DNA of 64,000 nt, from the NCBI RefSeq assembly GCF_000016185.1, contig NC_011420.2:392501-456500 (forward strand), in the 5' to 3' direction. This DNA is from Rhodospirillum centenum SW (GTDB lineage: Bacteria > Pseudomonadota > Alphaproteobacteria > Azospirillales > Azospirillaceae). Of the stretch, positions 1 through 8,158 are shown piece after piece. Within the stretch, counting starts at the first letter, position 1; every line of letters starts with the position of its first letter. A program made the position numbers and the translations under genes. Below the pieces are notes generated by a model that worked only from the letters and a program-made list of their open reading frames with translations, had not been told where the DNA came from and searched no databases.

Positions 1-51
1 GGAGTCGAGGCTGTCGGCGCCGACGGCGAGGCGCAGCAGGTGGATGGTCAT
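1..51 (-). CDS. DUF1489 family protein, N-terminal fragment
   Basis: Only the first 17 codons are inside the window, running off the left edge. They read MTIHLLRLAVGADSLDS, which matches the conserved opening of the alphaproteobacterial DUF1489 family (M-T-x-H-L-x-K/R-L-x-V-G-x-D-S). The function of the family is unknown. The gene lies 87 bp downstream of the ACP-like gene on the same strand and could be co-transcribed with it. The family call rests on a short stretch, so confidence is moderate. Confidence 0.6.
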   Translation of the reverse strand, partial: MTIHLLRLAVGADSLDS

Positions 52-138
52 CGCAGGCCCTGTTCCGGAACGGAAATCCAAAGGCCGCTCGTTAGCCCGG
101 CGGCCGTTCCGGGTCCAGTTCCCGGAAGGGATGGAGAC

Positions 139-477
139 TCAGGCGGCCGCCGCGTTGAGGGACCGGCAGGCCTCGCCGTAGCCGTCGGAGAGGAACTCCG
201 GCCGCTTGAACAGGCCCTTCAGCCAGGCGGCGAGCATGCAGAGCTCTTCCAGCTTCACGACCTCGTCCAGCGTTCCCGCGGGGAAGCGGATGTCGAAGCT
301 CTCGGCGATGATGTCCAGGACCTCCTCCACCTGTTCGATGGAAAGGCCGCAGTCGGTTTCCAGGATGGCGGTGCGGACCAGGATCTTCTCGTCCACGCCG
401 TATTCGTCGCGGATCAGTTTCACGATCCAGCGGAACAGGTGCATCCAGTTGGCAACGCCCTCGACGGACCGGCTCAC
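139..477 (-). CDS. Small acyl-carrier-protein-like protein (degenerate DSL motif)
   Basis: This is a 112-residue acidic helical protein. The GTG start at 477 is chosen because AAGGAGG sits 8 bases upstream; a longer reading from 597 would overlap mvaB. Residues 17-80 follow the acyl carrier protein pattern: a first helix ending in EYGVDE, then a loop, then GLSIEQVEEV where ACPs have DSLDTVELV, then FDIRFP where ACPs have FDIEIP. Ser46 aligns with the phosphopantetheine serine, but the preceding Asp is Leu. It may be a carrier-like protein, modified or not, or a DUF1493-type relative. Its position 94 bp behind mvaB suggests a link to acyl-CoA metabolism, which is inference. Confidence 0.6.
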   Translation of the reverse strand: MSRSVEGVANWMHLFRWIVKLIRDEYGVDEKILVRTAILETDCGLSIEQVEEVLDIIAESFDIRFPAGTLDEVVKLEELCMLAAWLKGLFKRPEFLSDGYGEACRSLNAAAA

Positions 478-571
478 GGCATCCGCCTCCTTCGCCTCGC
501 AGACCGTGCGGCCTTCCGACTCGCCCAAGCAGTTAAGCGAATTCGGGTTAAGCCGATAGCTCTGCGAAAGG

Positions 572-1468
572 TCAGGCCTGCCGTGCCATCCATGCATGGC
601 CGGCCTTGCTGCCGTTCGGGCGTGTCAGCGCGGCCGATATCCATTCCCCCGTCCGGGCGACGGAATCGAGGTCGACGCCGGTCTCCAGCCCCAGCCCGTG
701 CAGCAGGTAGAGCACGTCCTCCGTCGCCACGTTGCCGCTGGCCCCCCGGGCATAGGGGCACCCGCCCAGCCCCGCCACGGCGCTGTCCACCACCGTCACG
801 CCCGTCTCCAGACAGGCAAGGATGTTGGCGACCGCCTGCCCCCAGGTGTCGTGGAAGTGCAGGGCCAGCCGCTCCACCGGCACCGCCCCGGCGACACGGC
901 GGACCAGGGCGCGGGCACGGGCCGGCGTGCCGACGCCGATCGTGTCACCCAGACTGACCTCGTAGCAGCCGAGGTCGATCAGCCGCGCCGCCACCTCGGC
1001 CACGCGGCCGGGATCGACCTCGCCCTCGTAGGGGCAGCCGAGCACGCAGGAGACATAGCCCCGGACCCGGACCCCGGCCGCCAGGGCCTGCGCCGCGACC
1101 GGACGGAACCGCTCCAGGCTCTCCGCGATCGAGCAGTTGATGTTCCGCTGCGAGAACGATTCGGAGGCGGCGCCGAACACGGCGATCTCCTCCACCCCGG
1201 CGGCAAGCGCCGCCTCCAGCCCCTTCGCGTTCGGCACGAGCACGGGATAGGAGACGCCGGGCCGGCGCCGGAGGCGGGCCAGCAGCGCGGCCGTGTCCGC
1301 CATCTGCGGCACCCATTTCGGCGAGACGAAGGCCCCCGCCTCCACCGCCGGCAACCCGGCTCCGGCCAGTCGCTCGACCAGCTCGACCTTGGTGTCCAGC
1401 GGCACCGTCCGCGGCTCGTTCTGGAGCCCGTCACGCGGCCCGACCTCGACGATCCGGATTCGGGTCAT
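572..1468 (-). CDS. mvaB: Hydroxymethylglutaryl-CoA lyase
   Basis: Cleaves HMG-CoA to acetoacetate and acetyl-CoA, the last step of leucine breakdown (LiuE of the liu pathway). The 298-residue length is normal for the bacterial enzyme. It is a DRE-TIM type barrel: R12-D13 in EVGPRDGLQ bind substrate and metal, H204 and H206 lie in LHFHDT, and Cys237 in the loop GLGGCPYA is the catalytic cysteine of the family signature. A GAAGGGA element precedes the ATG at a rather long distance (about 11 bases). An LCAD-like acyl-CoA dehydrogenase lies 90 bp upstream on the same strand and an ACP-like gene follows. The other liu genes lie further along the same strand. Confidence 0.95.
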   Translation of the reverse strand: MTRIRIVEVGPRDGLQNEPRTVPLDTKVELVERLAGAGLPAVEAGAFVSPKWVPQMADTAALLARLRRRPGVSYPVLVPNAKGLEAALAAGVEEIAVFGAASESFSQRNINCSIAESLERFRPVAAQALAAGVRVRGYVSCVLGCPYEGEVDPGRVAEVAARLIDLGCYEVSLGDTIGVGTPARARALVRRVAGAVPVERLALHFHDTWGQAVANILACLETGVTVVDSAVAGLGGCPYARGASGNVATEDVLYLLHGLGLETGVDLDSVARTGEWISAALTRPNGSKAGHAWMARQA

Positions 1469-1558
1469 GCGCTGCGTTCCCTTCCCCTGCGGCCTTCCCC
1501 TGCGGCAGTCCGACGGGGCGGAGTTTAGGGACGCCCCCGCCGCCTGACCAGGGGGCCG

Positions 1559-2710
1559 TCACAGGGTCCGGCCGATCAGCTCCTTCATGATCTCGTTGGT
1601 GCCGCCGTAGATCTTGCCGACGCGGGCATCGGCCCAGAGCCGGGCGATCGGGTATTCGTTCATGTAGCCGTAGCCGCCGTGGAGCTGCAGGCAGTCGTCG
1701 AGGATGGCGCACTGCCGCTCCGTCAGCCACAGCTTCGCCATGGCGGCCGTGGCCGCATCCAGCTCACCCTTCAGGTGGCGTTCCGTGCAGTCGTCGCAGA
1801 AGGCGCGGGCGACCCGCATCTCGGTCACCGCCTGGGCCAGGGTGAAGCGGGTGTTCTGGAAGTCGATGATGCGCTGGCCGAAGGCCTTGCGCTGCTTCAC
1901 GTAGTCCAGCGTCGCGGCGATGCCCGCCTCGATCCCCGCCAGGGCCTCCAGCGCGATGATGAGCCGCTCCTGCGGCAACTGCTGCATGAGCTGGACGAAC
2001 CCCAGGCCGGGCTGCGGCCCCAGCAGGCTGGAGGTGGGCACGCGCACGTCGTCGAAGAACAGCTCCGACGTGTCCTGGCCCTTGAGGCCGATCTTGTCCA
2101 GGTTCCGGCCGCGGCGGAAGCCGTCCACCGCGTCGGTCTCCACCACGATCAGGCTGGTCCCCTTGGCCCCCGCGGCCGGGTCGGTCTTGGCGACGACGAT
2201 GATCAGGTTGGCGGTCTGGCCGTTGGTGATGAAGGTCTTGGAGCCGTTCAGCACATACTGGTTGCCGTCCAGCCGGGCCGAGGTGCGCACGCCCTGGAGA
2301 TCGGAGCCGGTGCCCGGCTCCGTCATGGCGATGGCGCCGACCAGCTCGCCCGAGGCGAGGCGCGGCAGCCAGCGGCGCTTCTGCTCCTCCGATCCGTAAT
2401 GCAGGATGTAGGGGGCGACGATGCCGTTGTGCAGCGAGATGCCGAAATGCCCGGCCCCGGCCTTCATGCGGGCGTCGATCAGCACGGCCTCGTGCGCGAA
2501 ATCGCCACCCGCACCGCCATATTCCTCCGGCATGGAGGCGCAGAGCAGGCCGGCCTCTCCCGCCCTGGTCCAGACCTCGCGGTCCACCACGCCCTGCTCA
2601 TCCCAGCGCTTCGCGTGCGGAGCGCACTCGCGCTCGAAGAACTTGAGCGCGGCATCATGGAAGATGCGCAGATCCTCCGTCATCCAGCGGGGATTGAAAT
2701 CATGGCCCAT
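1559..2710 (-). CDS. Acyl-CoA dehydrogenase, LCAD-like
   Basis: FAD-dependent acyl-CoA dehydrogenase of 383 residues. The ATG at 2710 follows GGAAGG at 8 bases; a much longer open frame upstream has no family similarity. The flavin and substrate regions are present (AMTEPGTGSDLQG near 128-140, KTFITNGQ near 158-165, LHGGYGYMNEYP near 338-349). The glutamate of the medium-chain type near the C-terminus is replaced by Gly in IYGGTNEIM, whereas Glu261 in helix G aligns with the catalytic Glu of long-chain acyl-CoA dehydrogenase, whose C-terminus also reads YGGTNEIMKELI. Substrate is inferred to be long or branched acyl-CoA. It sits between liuD- and liuE-type genes and is not the isovaleryl enzyme, which is at 30609-31781. 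Confidence 0.9.
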   Translation of the reverse strand: MGHDFNPRWMTEDLRIFHDAALKFFERECAPHAKRWDEQGVVDREVWTRAGEAGLLCASMPEEYGGAGGDFAHEAVLIDARMKAGAGHFGISLHNGIVAPYILHYGSEEQKRRWLPRLASGELVGAIAMTEPGTGSDLQGVRTSARLDGNQYVLNGSKTFITNGQTANLIIVVAKTDPAAGAKGTSLIVVETDAVDGFRRGRNLDKIGLKGQDTSELFFDDVRVPTSSLLGPQPGLGFVQLMQQLPQERLIIALEALAGIEAGIAATLDYVKQRKAFGQRIIDFQNTRFTLAQAVTEMRVARAFCDDCTERHLKGELDAATAAMAKLWLTERQCAILDDCLQLHGGYGYMNEYPIARLWADARVGKIYGGTNEIMKELIGRTL

Positions 2711-2915
2711 GGCCGTCACCTTCCAGGTCCGTTTCCTCCCGGTGCGGACTGTCGTCCGGGGTTCGTCCCCGGTCCGCGGCGCACCGTTCCGGCCACACTG
2801 TAGGAGCAGGTCCGCCCGGCCCGCCAGGACATGGGGAGCCGGATGACCGCACGATCGCGGGAGCGCCCGCGCAGCGGTCGACGGCCGGGGCCGGGGTGCG
2901 GAAAGAGGAGGAGCG

Positions 2916-3371
2916 ATGACCGCCGTTGCGGCTCTGCTGGCCGACCCTGTGCTCTGGAGTCTGTTCGGGGCCGCCTTCGCCGCAGCCACTCTCGTTCCCG
3001 CCCAGTCGGAGATCCTGCTGGTCACGCTGCTGCTGCAGTCGGACCGCGATCCCTGGCTGCTGGTGACGGTCGCCACCGTGGGCAACACACTGGGATCCTG
3101 CGTGAACTGGGCGCTGGGCCGCTTCCTGCGGCACATGGCCGACAAGCCGTGGTTCCCGGCGCCGCACAAGGCGCTGGCGCGGGCGGAACGGGTCTACAAC
3201 CGCTGGGGGCTGCCGTCACTGCTGCTGGCCTGGGTCCCCGTCCTGGGCGATCCGCTGACGGTGGTGGCCGGCAGCCTGCGGGTGCCCTTCCTGCCCTTCG
3301 TGGTCCTGGTCGGCCTGGGTAAGGGCGCGCGCTACGGCGTGCTCGCGCTGGGCACGCTGGGCTGGTTCTGA
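2916..3371 (+). CDS. YqaA/DedA-related inner membrane protein
   Basis: A 151-residue polytopic membrane protein with about four hydrophobic segments (near 7-30, 42-66, 98-118, 123-148). It has the short YqaA layout, including PAQSEILLV, GNTLGSCVNWALGR and LGDPLTVVAGSLRVP, typical of the SNARE-associated/DedA superfamily. Members are thought to act in lipid or membrane homeostasis, but a reaction is not established for YqaA. The ATG follows AGGAGG at an ideal distance. It is divergent from the acyl-CoA dehydrogenase and convergent with the chemoreceptor gene, so it is probably transcribed alone. Confidence 0.8.
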   Translation: MTAVAALLADPVLWSLFGAAFAAATLVPAQSEILLVTLLLQSDRDPWLLVTVATVGNTLGSCVNWALGRFLRHMADKPWFPAPHKALARAERVYNRWGLPSLLLAWVPVLGDPLTVVAGSLRVPFLPFVVLVGLGKGARYGVLALGTLGWF

Positions 3372-3461
3372 AGGATGCGGGCAGCCTGCTGAGATGCGAC
3401 GATGGCGGAAACGCCGGAGCGCCCCCGCCATCGCCGCATACCGGATGACACCCCGGGCCGG

Positions 3462-5477
3462 TCAGGCCGCGCGGACCGTCTCCAGGAAGCCGTCCACCTG
3501 CCGACGCAGCGTGTCCGCCTGGGAGGACAGCAGCCGCGCCGCATCCAGCAGGTCGGCGGAGGCGCGGCCGGTGCGGTCGGCGGCCGAGCGGACATCGCCG
3601 ATGGAGCGGTCGATCTCCTCCGTGCCGCTGGCGGCCTGCTGAACGCTGCGGCTGATCTCGCCGGTGGCGGCGGCCTGCTGCTGCACGGCGGCGGCGATGC
3701 CGGCGGCGATCTCGTTCATCTCCGTGATCATGCCGGCGATCCCGCGGATGGCGCTGACGGTGCCGTGGCTCGCCTGCTGCATGCGGGCGATCTGGCGGCC
3801 GATATCCTCGGTCGCCCGGGCCGTCTGGCTGGCCAGCGACTTCACCTCTCCGGCCACGACGGCGAAGCCCTTGCCCGCTTCCCCGGCCCGCGCCGCCTCG
3901 ATCGTCGCGTTCAAGGCCAGCAGGTTGGTCTGGGCCGCGATCTCCGAGATGAGCTGGACAACGGAACCGATGGCATCGGCCTGAGCGGCCAGCGCCTCGA
4001 CCTGCTCGTTGGCCCCCTGGGCCATGCCGGTGGCAGCCTGTGCCCGCTCGGAGGAGCGCTGCACCTGGCGGCCGATCTCGGCGATGGAAGCGGACAGCTC
4101 CTCAGCCGAGGCGGCGACCGTCTGCACGTTGTTTGACGCCTGACCGCTGGCAGCCGCGACGACTTCCGCCTGGCTGGAGGTCTGGCGGGCAGCCGCCGAC
4201 AGTTCGCCCGCATTGTCCTGGATATGGTGCGCCATCCCGGACACCTCGGTGACGACGCCGCGCACGCCAGCCTCGAAGGAATCGGCGAGCCGGGTCAGGG
4301 CGGCCTTGCGCTCCTCCTCCGCCCGCTGCTTGGCGCGGTCCTGTTCGATGCGCAGGCGCTGCCGCTCGATCAGCCCGTCGCGGAAGACGGCGACGGCGCG
4401 GCCCATCTCACCGATCTCGTCCTTGCGCTTCTGGCCGCTGATATCGACGTTGGTATCGCCGGTGGCCAGCCGGCGCATGGTCGCCGTCAGGCCCACGATG
4501 GGCGTCGAGATGATCCGGCCGAGCAGGAGGCCGAGCAGCGTGGAGAGGACGAGGCAGAGCACCGCCGCCGCGGCGATCATGGTGATGCCGCCCTCGATGG
4601 TGGACTCGGCCTTCGGATCGATGGCGGTCTGCTTCGCCACGACGGAACCGACGGCCGCGGCAAGGTCGCTGAGCACGGTGGCACCCAGCCGGTCCATACC
4701 GTCGGTGATGCGGCTGTCGCGCTCCTCCGTCGCCGTCACGAGAAGACGGAACTGTTCCCCCAGGCCGGCGAGCATGGCGAGCTGCCCCTGGGCGATGGCG
4801 CGGACCTTCTCAGGCGCCTCCGTTTCCTCGGCCAGCATGCCGAGCTGGCCCTCGACGGCCATCAGCTCGGTCAGCATGTTGTCGCGGCTCTTGGGCGACC
4901 CGTCGGCGAGGAAACGGCTGAGATAGATCTCACCCTGCATCAGCGAGAGGGCGGCGGCATTCGCCGTCTCCATCAGGCCGTTGCCGGCGTCGAAGGTCTC
5001 CATCACCAGGCCGTTCAGTCCGGCGGAGAGGGCCTCCGCCATGTTCAGGACCTCGGGCTCCAGCTCTTCGCGGCGGTTCTCGAACTCCACCGCCTGCTCG
5101 AAGGCAGCGATGTAGTCGGTCGTCGTCTTCCGTATCTGGGCGAGGCGCTGCCGCATCGCCGGGTCGGCGACGATCTCATCCGCCTTGCGCAGTCCGTCCA
5201 GCACCTCGTCGATGTTGAGGCGGACGACGGCTGCCTTTTCCGTGGTGGGGGTCCGGTGCCATTCGCGCGAGGCGAGCTGCGCCTCGAACATGTTGGACTG
5301 GATATCGGCGAACTGGAGGTTCTGCCGGGCGGCGATCCGATACTCGGTGAAGAGATCGCCCATGCGCAACGCGCCGACGATCGCGACACCGCCCAGGATG
5401 ACCAGCAAAGCGGCCATCAGCCCGAAGCCGATGTTGATCCGTACCGCGATCCTCAGGTCGTCCAGCCACTTCAACAT
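3462..5477 (-). CDS. Methyl-accepting chemotaxis protein with long helical sensor domain
   Basis: A 671-residue chemoreceptor; the ATG at 5477 has GGAGGAG 5 bases upstream. Order: TM1 (about 14-37), a periplasmic all-helical domain of about 250 residues whose length fits an HBM-type bimodular sensor, TM2 (about 287-312), HAMP (about 313-365), then the signalling domain. The tip carries the conserved hairpin with [18 protein letters not shown], which binds CheA/CheW. The C-terminus (FLETVRAA) lacks the NWETF-type pentapeptide for CheR/CheB tethering. The ligand cannot be read from sequence. The 600-bp upstream gap contains a CtrA-like site. A second receptor with a different sensor lies at 9996-11684. 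Confidence 0.93.
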   Translation of the reverse strand: MLKWLDDLRIAVRINIGFGLMAALLVILGGVAIVGALRMGDLFTEYRIAARQNLQFADIQSNMFEAQLASREWHRTPTTEKAAVVRLNIDEVLDGLRKADEIVADPAMRQRLAQIRKTTTDYIAAFEQAVEFENRREELEPEVLNMAEALSAGLNGLVMETFDAGNGLMETANAAALSLMQGEIYLSRFLADGSPKSRDNMLTELMAVEGQLGMLAEETEAPEKVRAIAQGQLAMLAGLGEQFRLLVTATEERDSRITDGMDRLGATVLSDLAAAVGSVVAKQTAIDPKAESTIEGGITMIAAAAVLCLVLSTLLGLLLGRIISTPIVGLTATMRRLATGDTNVDISGQKRKDEIGEMGRAVAVFRDGLIERQRLRIEQDRAKQRAEEERKAALTRLADSFEAGVRGVVTEVSGMAHHIQDNAGELSAAARQTSSQAEVVAAASGQASNNVQTVAASAEELSASIAEIGRQVQRSSERAQAATGMAQGANEQVEALAAQADAIGSVVQLISEIAAQTNLLALNATIEAARAGEAGKGFAVVAGEVKSLASQTARATEDIGRQIARMQQASHGTVSAIRGIAGMITEMNEIAAGIAAAVQQQAAATGEISRSVQQAASGTEEIDRSIGDVRSAADRTGRASADLLDAARLLSSQADTLRRQVDGFLETVRAA

Positions 5478-5904
5478 GACCGCTCCTCCAAAATCATCCG
5501 GGCATCGTGTCTGCCCGGCGGTCGACTCGGCCACGCTCAGGGGCCGGCACGACCGGCCCCTGCCATCCGTCCGGGCCGATCGCCCGGGCAGGTGCTGTGC
5601 GGGCCGGTTCTGATACACTGAACCGGCCATAGAGCCGGAACAGTGCGATATCTCACCCTGCCCCGCAGCGTGTCCGAGTGCCGCTTTAGCCCGCCGGCCC
5701 TTGCCACGCAAAGGAGATTCAAGCCCGGAATTGCAGAAACATACCCTTAAGATCTGACGCAGGGGGCTGAACACCATGAAGGCCAGAACACAATCCCTGC
5801 AAAACCCGCGTCACCACCTCTCAACGTCCCGATGTCAAAGGGACCTGAGCACGGAAACGGAACCGGGGCCACCTGTCATCCGAAGGCAGATGAATGGGGA
5901 AATA

Positions 5905-5919
5905 TTAAAAACAACTTAA
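5905..5919. promoter_or_regulatory. CtrA-like binding site TTAA-N7-TTAA
   Basis: TTAA, seven bases (AAACAAC), TTAA followed by G: this fits the half-site spacing of the alphaproteobacterial response regulator CtrA, which controls motility and chemotaxis genes in many members of the class. It lies about 430 bp upstream of the chemoreceptor start in an AT-rich patch. A short AT-rich motif can occur by chance, so function is inferred. Confidence 0.4.
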
Positions 5920-5960
5920 GGGATCCGTCGCCGGGATTGGAGACGATCGCCGGGCGGGTC

Positions 5961-5990
5961 AATGAATTGTATGAAATTGTATTCAATTTT
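5961..5990. repeat. Three tandem 10-bp AT-rich repeats
   Basis: Three consecutive decamers AATGAATTGT, ATGAAATTGT and ATTCAATTTT share the core AATTGT/AATTTT exactly one helical turn apart. Such phasing would place the same face of a DNA-binding protein along the helix or produce a bend. They lie between mccA and the chemoreceptor promoter region. Confidence 0.5.
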
Positions 5991-6077
5991 GTCAGATAGA
6001 GGGCAGCACACTCCGGCATTTATTCATGGATGCGACCTTATGGCCCGCCGGACAGAACCCTGCCGACGGACCGGGGT

Positions 6078-8099
6078 TCAGGCCCCCTCCTCGAACTCCA
6101 TCAGTTCCGTCCCTTCGGGGACCTGATCGCCGACGCGGAACCGGTGCCGGCGCACGGTGCCCGCCACCGGGGCTTTGAGGGTGTGCTCCATCTTCATGGC
6201 CTCCAGCACGACCAGCGGCTGGCCGGCAGCCACGGCCGCCCCCTCCTCGGCCAGAAGCGCGATCACCTTCCCCGGCATGGGGGCGGTCAGCCGGCCGCCG
6301 GTGCCGGACTCCGCCGCAGCGCTCGCCAGCGGCTCGACCAGATGGAAGCGCTGGGTGCCCCCGCGATGGAACAGGGTGATCCCGCCGTCGCGGCGCACCC
6401 AGGAAGCGATGCACCGGATACCGCCCAGTTCCGCCGTCAGCCGGCCATCCTCGGCCAGTTCGCCCCGGGCGGCGAGGTCCCCGCCCGACAGATGGAAGCG
6501 GTAGCCGTCCCGCCCGTAGGTCAGGCGCAGAACATGCTCGGGACCCGTTGCCCCGGGATCGCGGGGCGGTTCGCGCAGGGTGATGGTATCGTGCGCCTCG
6601 TCGTTCAGACGCCAGCCGTCCGCCCGGGCCCAGGGGCTCCGGGGATCGGCACCGGCCGCCGCCTGTCGCTCCGTGCGGGCGGCGCGGTCCAGCAGCAGGC
6701 CGAGAGCCGCCAGCACCTGCGCCTCCTCCGGCGCCGGGGCGGCGGCGGGCAGCAGGTCGGCCTGATGGCGCTCGATGAAGCGGGTATCGAGGTCGGCGGC
6801 CAGGAACGCCGGATGCGCCGCCAGCGTCGAGAGGAAGCCGACATTGGCGGTGAGACCCGCGATCTCCGTCTCCGCCAGGGCCGCGCGCAGCCGGCGCACG
6901 GCGGCGGGCCGGTCGCGGTCCCAGACGATCAGCTTGGCGATCATCGGATCGTAATGGATGGAGATGGCGTCTCCCGTCCGGACCCCCGCATCGACGCGGA
7001 CATGCGGTCCCTCTGCCGGGAAACGCAGATGTTCCAGCGTGCCGGTCTGGGGCAGGAACCCGCGGGCGGGGTCCTCGGCATAGAGGCGCACCTCGATGGC
7101 ATGCCCGTCGATGGCGAGATCATCCTGCGCCAGCGGCAGCCGCTCCCCGGCCGCGACACGCACCTGCCACTCCACCAGATCCTGCCCGGTGATCATCTCG
7201 GTGACGGGATGCTCCACCTGGAGCCGGGTGTTCATCTCCATGAAATAGAAGCGGCCGTCCTGGTCCAGCAGGAATTCGACCGTCCCCGCCCCGACATAGC
7301 CGATGGCGCGGGCGGCCGCGACCGCCGCCTCGCCCATCCGGCGGCGCAGCGCGGGATCAAGGCCGGGGGCCGGTGCCTCCTCCACCACCTTCTGGTGCCG
7401 TCGCTGGATGGAGCAGTCGCGCTCGAACAGGTAGACGCAGCCGCCATGGGCATCCGCGAAGACCTGGATCTCCACATGCCGGGGACGGGCGAGATACTTC
7501 TCGATCAGCACGCGGTCGTCGCCGAAGGCGGCCAGCGCCTCCCGTTTCGCCGAAGCGAGCTGGTCGGTGAAATCCTCCGGCCCGGTGGCGACCTTCATGC
7601 CCTTGCCGCCGCCTCCGGCGCTGGCCTTGATCAGCACGGGCCAGCCGATCCGCTCGGCCTCGGCCCGCAGCAGCGCCCCGTCCTGCGCCTCCCCATGATA
7701 GCCGGGGACGAGCGGCACGCCGGCCGCCGCCATCAGGGCCTTGGCCTCGCTCTTGCCGCCCATGGCGCGGATCGCCGCCGCCGGCGGGCCGACGAAGACC
7801 AGACCGGCGCCCGCGCAGGCCTCGGCGAAGGCCGCATTCTCGGACAGGAACCCATAGCCGGGATGCACGGCGTCGGCGCCGGTGCGGCGTGCAGCGTCCA
7901 GGATGGCGTCGATCCGGAGATAGCTGTCGCGCGCCGGGGCCGGGCCGATGCGGACGGCAGCATCGGCCAGGGCGACGTGCCGGGCGCCGGCATCGGCGTC
8001 GGAGTGGACGGCCACGGTGGCCAGCCCCAGGCGCCGCGCCGTGCGGATGATACGGCAGGCGATCTCGCCGCGGTTGGCGATCAACAGCGTGCGGAACAT
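6078..8099 (-). CDS. mccA: Methylcrotonyl-CoA carboxylase, biotin-carrying alpha subunit
   Basis: ATP-dependent biotin carboxylase plus biotin carrier of the leucine pathway (LiuD), forming 3-methylglutaconyl-CoA with MccB. The 673 residues comprise a biotin carboxylase domain (about 1-445, with the ATP-grasp glycine loop [12 protein letters not shown] and the [13 protein letters not shown] signature), a linker/BT domain, and a biotinyl domain with the modified lysine at about 636 in EAMKMEHT. The MCC assignment rather than propionyl-CoA carboxylase rests on the PWARADGWRLN-type linker and the liu gene context; a separate pccA is present at 45915. MccB is encoded about 10 kb away on the same strand, which is unusual for a two-subunit enzyme. 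Confidence 0.92.
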   Translation of the reverse strand: MFRTLLIANRGEIACRIIRTARRLGLATVAVHSDADAGARHVALADAAVRIGPAPARDSYLRIDAILDAARRTGADAVHPGYGFLSENAAFAEACAGAGLVFVGPPAAAIRAMGGKSEAKALMAAAGVPLVPGYHGEAQDGALLRAEAERIGWPVLIKASAGGGGKGMKVATGPEDFTDQLASAKREALAAFGDDRVLIEKYLARPRHVEIQVFADAHGGCVYLFERDCSIQRRHQKVVEEAPAPGLDPALRRRMGEAAVAAARAIGYVGAGTVEFLLDQDGRFYFMEMNTRLQVEHPVTEMITGQDLVEWQVRVAAGERLPLAQDDLAIDGHAIEVRLYAEDPARGFLPQTGTLEHLRFPAEGPHVRVDAGVRTGDAISIHYDPMIAKLIVWDRDRPAAVRRLRAALAETEIAGLTANVGFLSTLAAHPAFLAADLDTRFIERHQADLLPAAAPAPEEAQVLAALGLLLDRAARTERQAAAGADPRSPWARADGWRLNDEAHDTITLREPPRDPGATGPEHVLRLTYGRDGYRFHLSGGDLAARGELAEDGRLTAELGGIRCIASWVRRDGGITLFHRGGTQRFHLVEPLASAAAESGTGGRLTAPMPGKVIALLAEEGAAVAAGQPLVVLEAMKMEHTLKAPVAGTVRRHRFRVGDQVPEGTELMEFEEGA

Positions 8100-8158
8100 G
8101 GGGCTTTCCTCCGGGCCTCGTTCTTATCGGCCGCGGGCTTGTTCCGCCCCTCCGGCCG

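Larger units (their letters stand above)
5478..6077. other. 600-bp intergenic region upstream of the chemoreceptor gene
   Basis: No convincing gene is visible between the 3' end of mccA and the chemoreceptor start, both on the minus strand. The part from about 5740 to 6000 is clearly richer in A+T than the surroundings. It holds a TTAA-N7-TTAA site and three tandem 10-bp repeats (listed separately), so it most likely contains the chemoreceptor promoter and its control sites. Confidence 0.6.

Noticed and set aside
1559-3169. A 536-codon version of the LCAD-like dehydrogenase with a 153-residue N-terminal extension
   Set aside because: The extension has no family similarity and low-complexity composition, while ATG 2710 has a ribosome site and matches the usual N-terminus.
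5478-5760. Sigma54- or sigma28-type promoter for the chemoreceptor gene
   Set aside because: No GG-N10-GC pair with the right flanks and no TAAA-N15-GCCGATAA-like match could be read on the minus strand.
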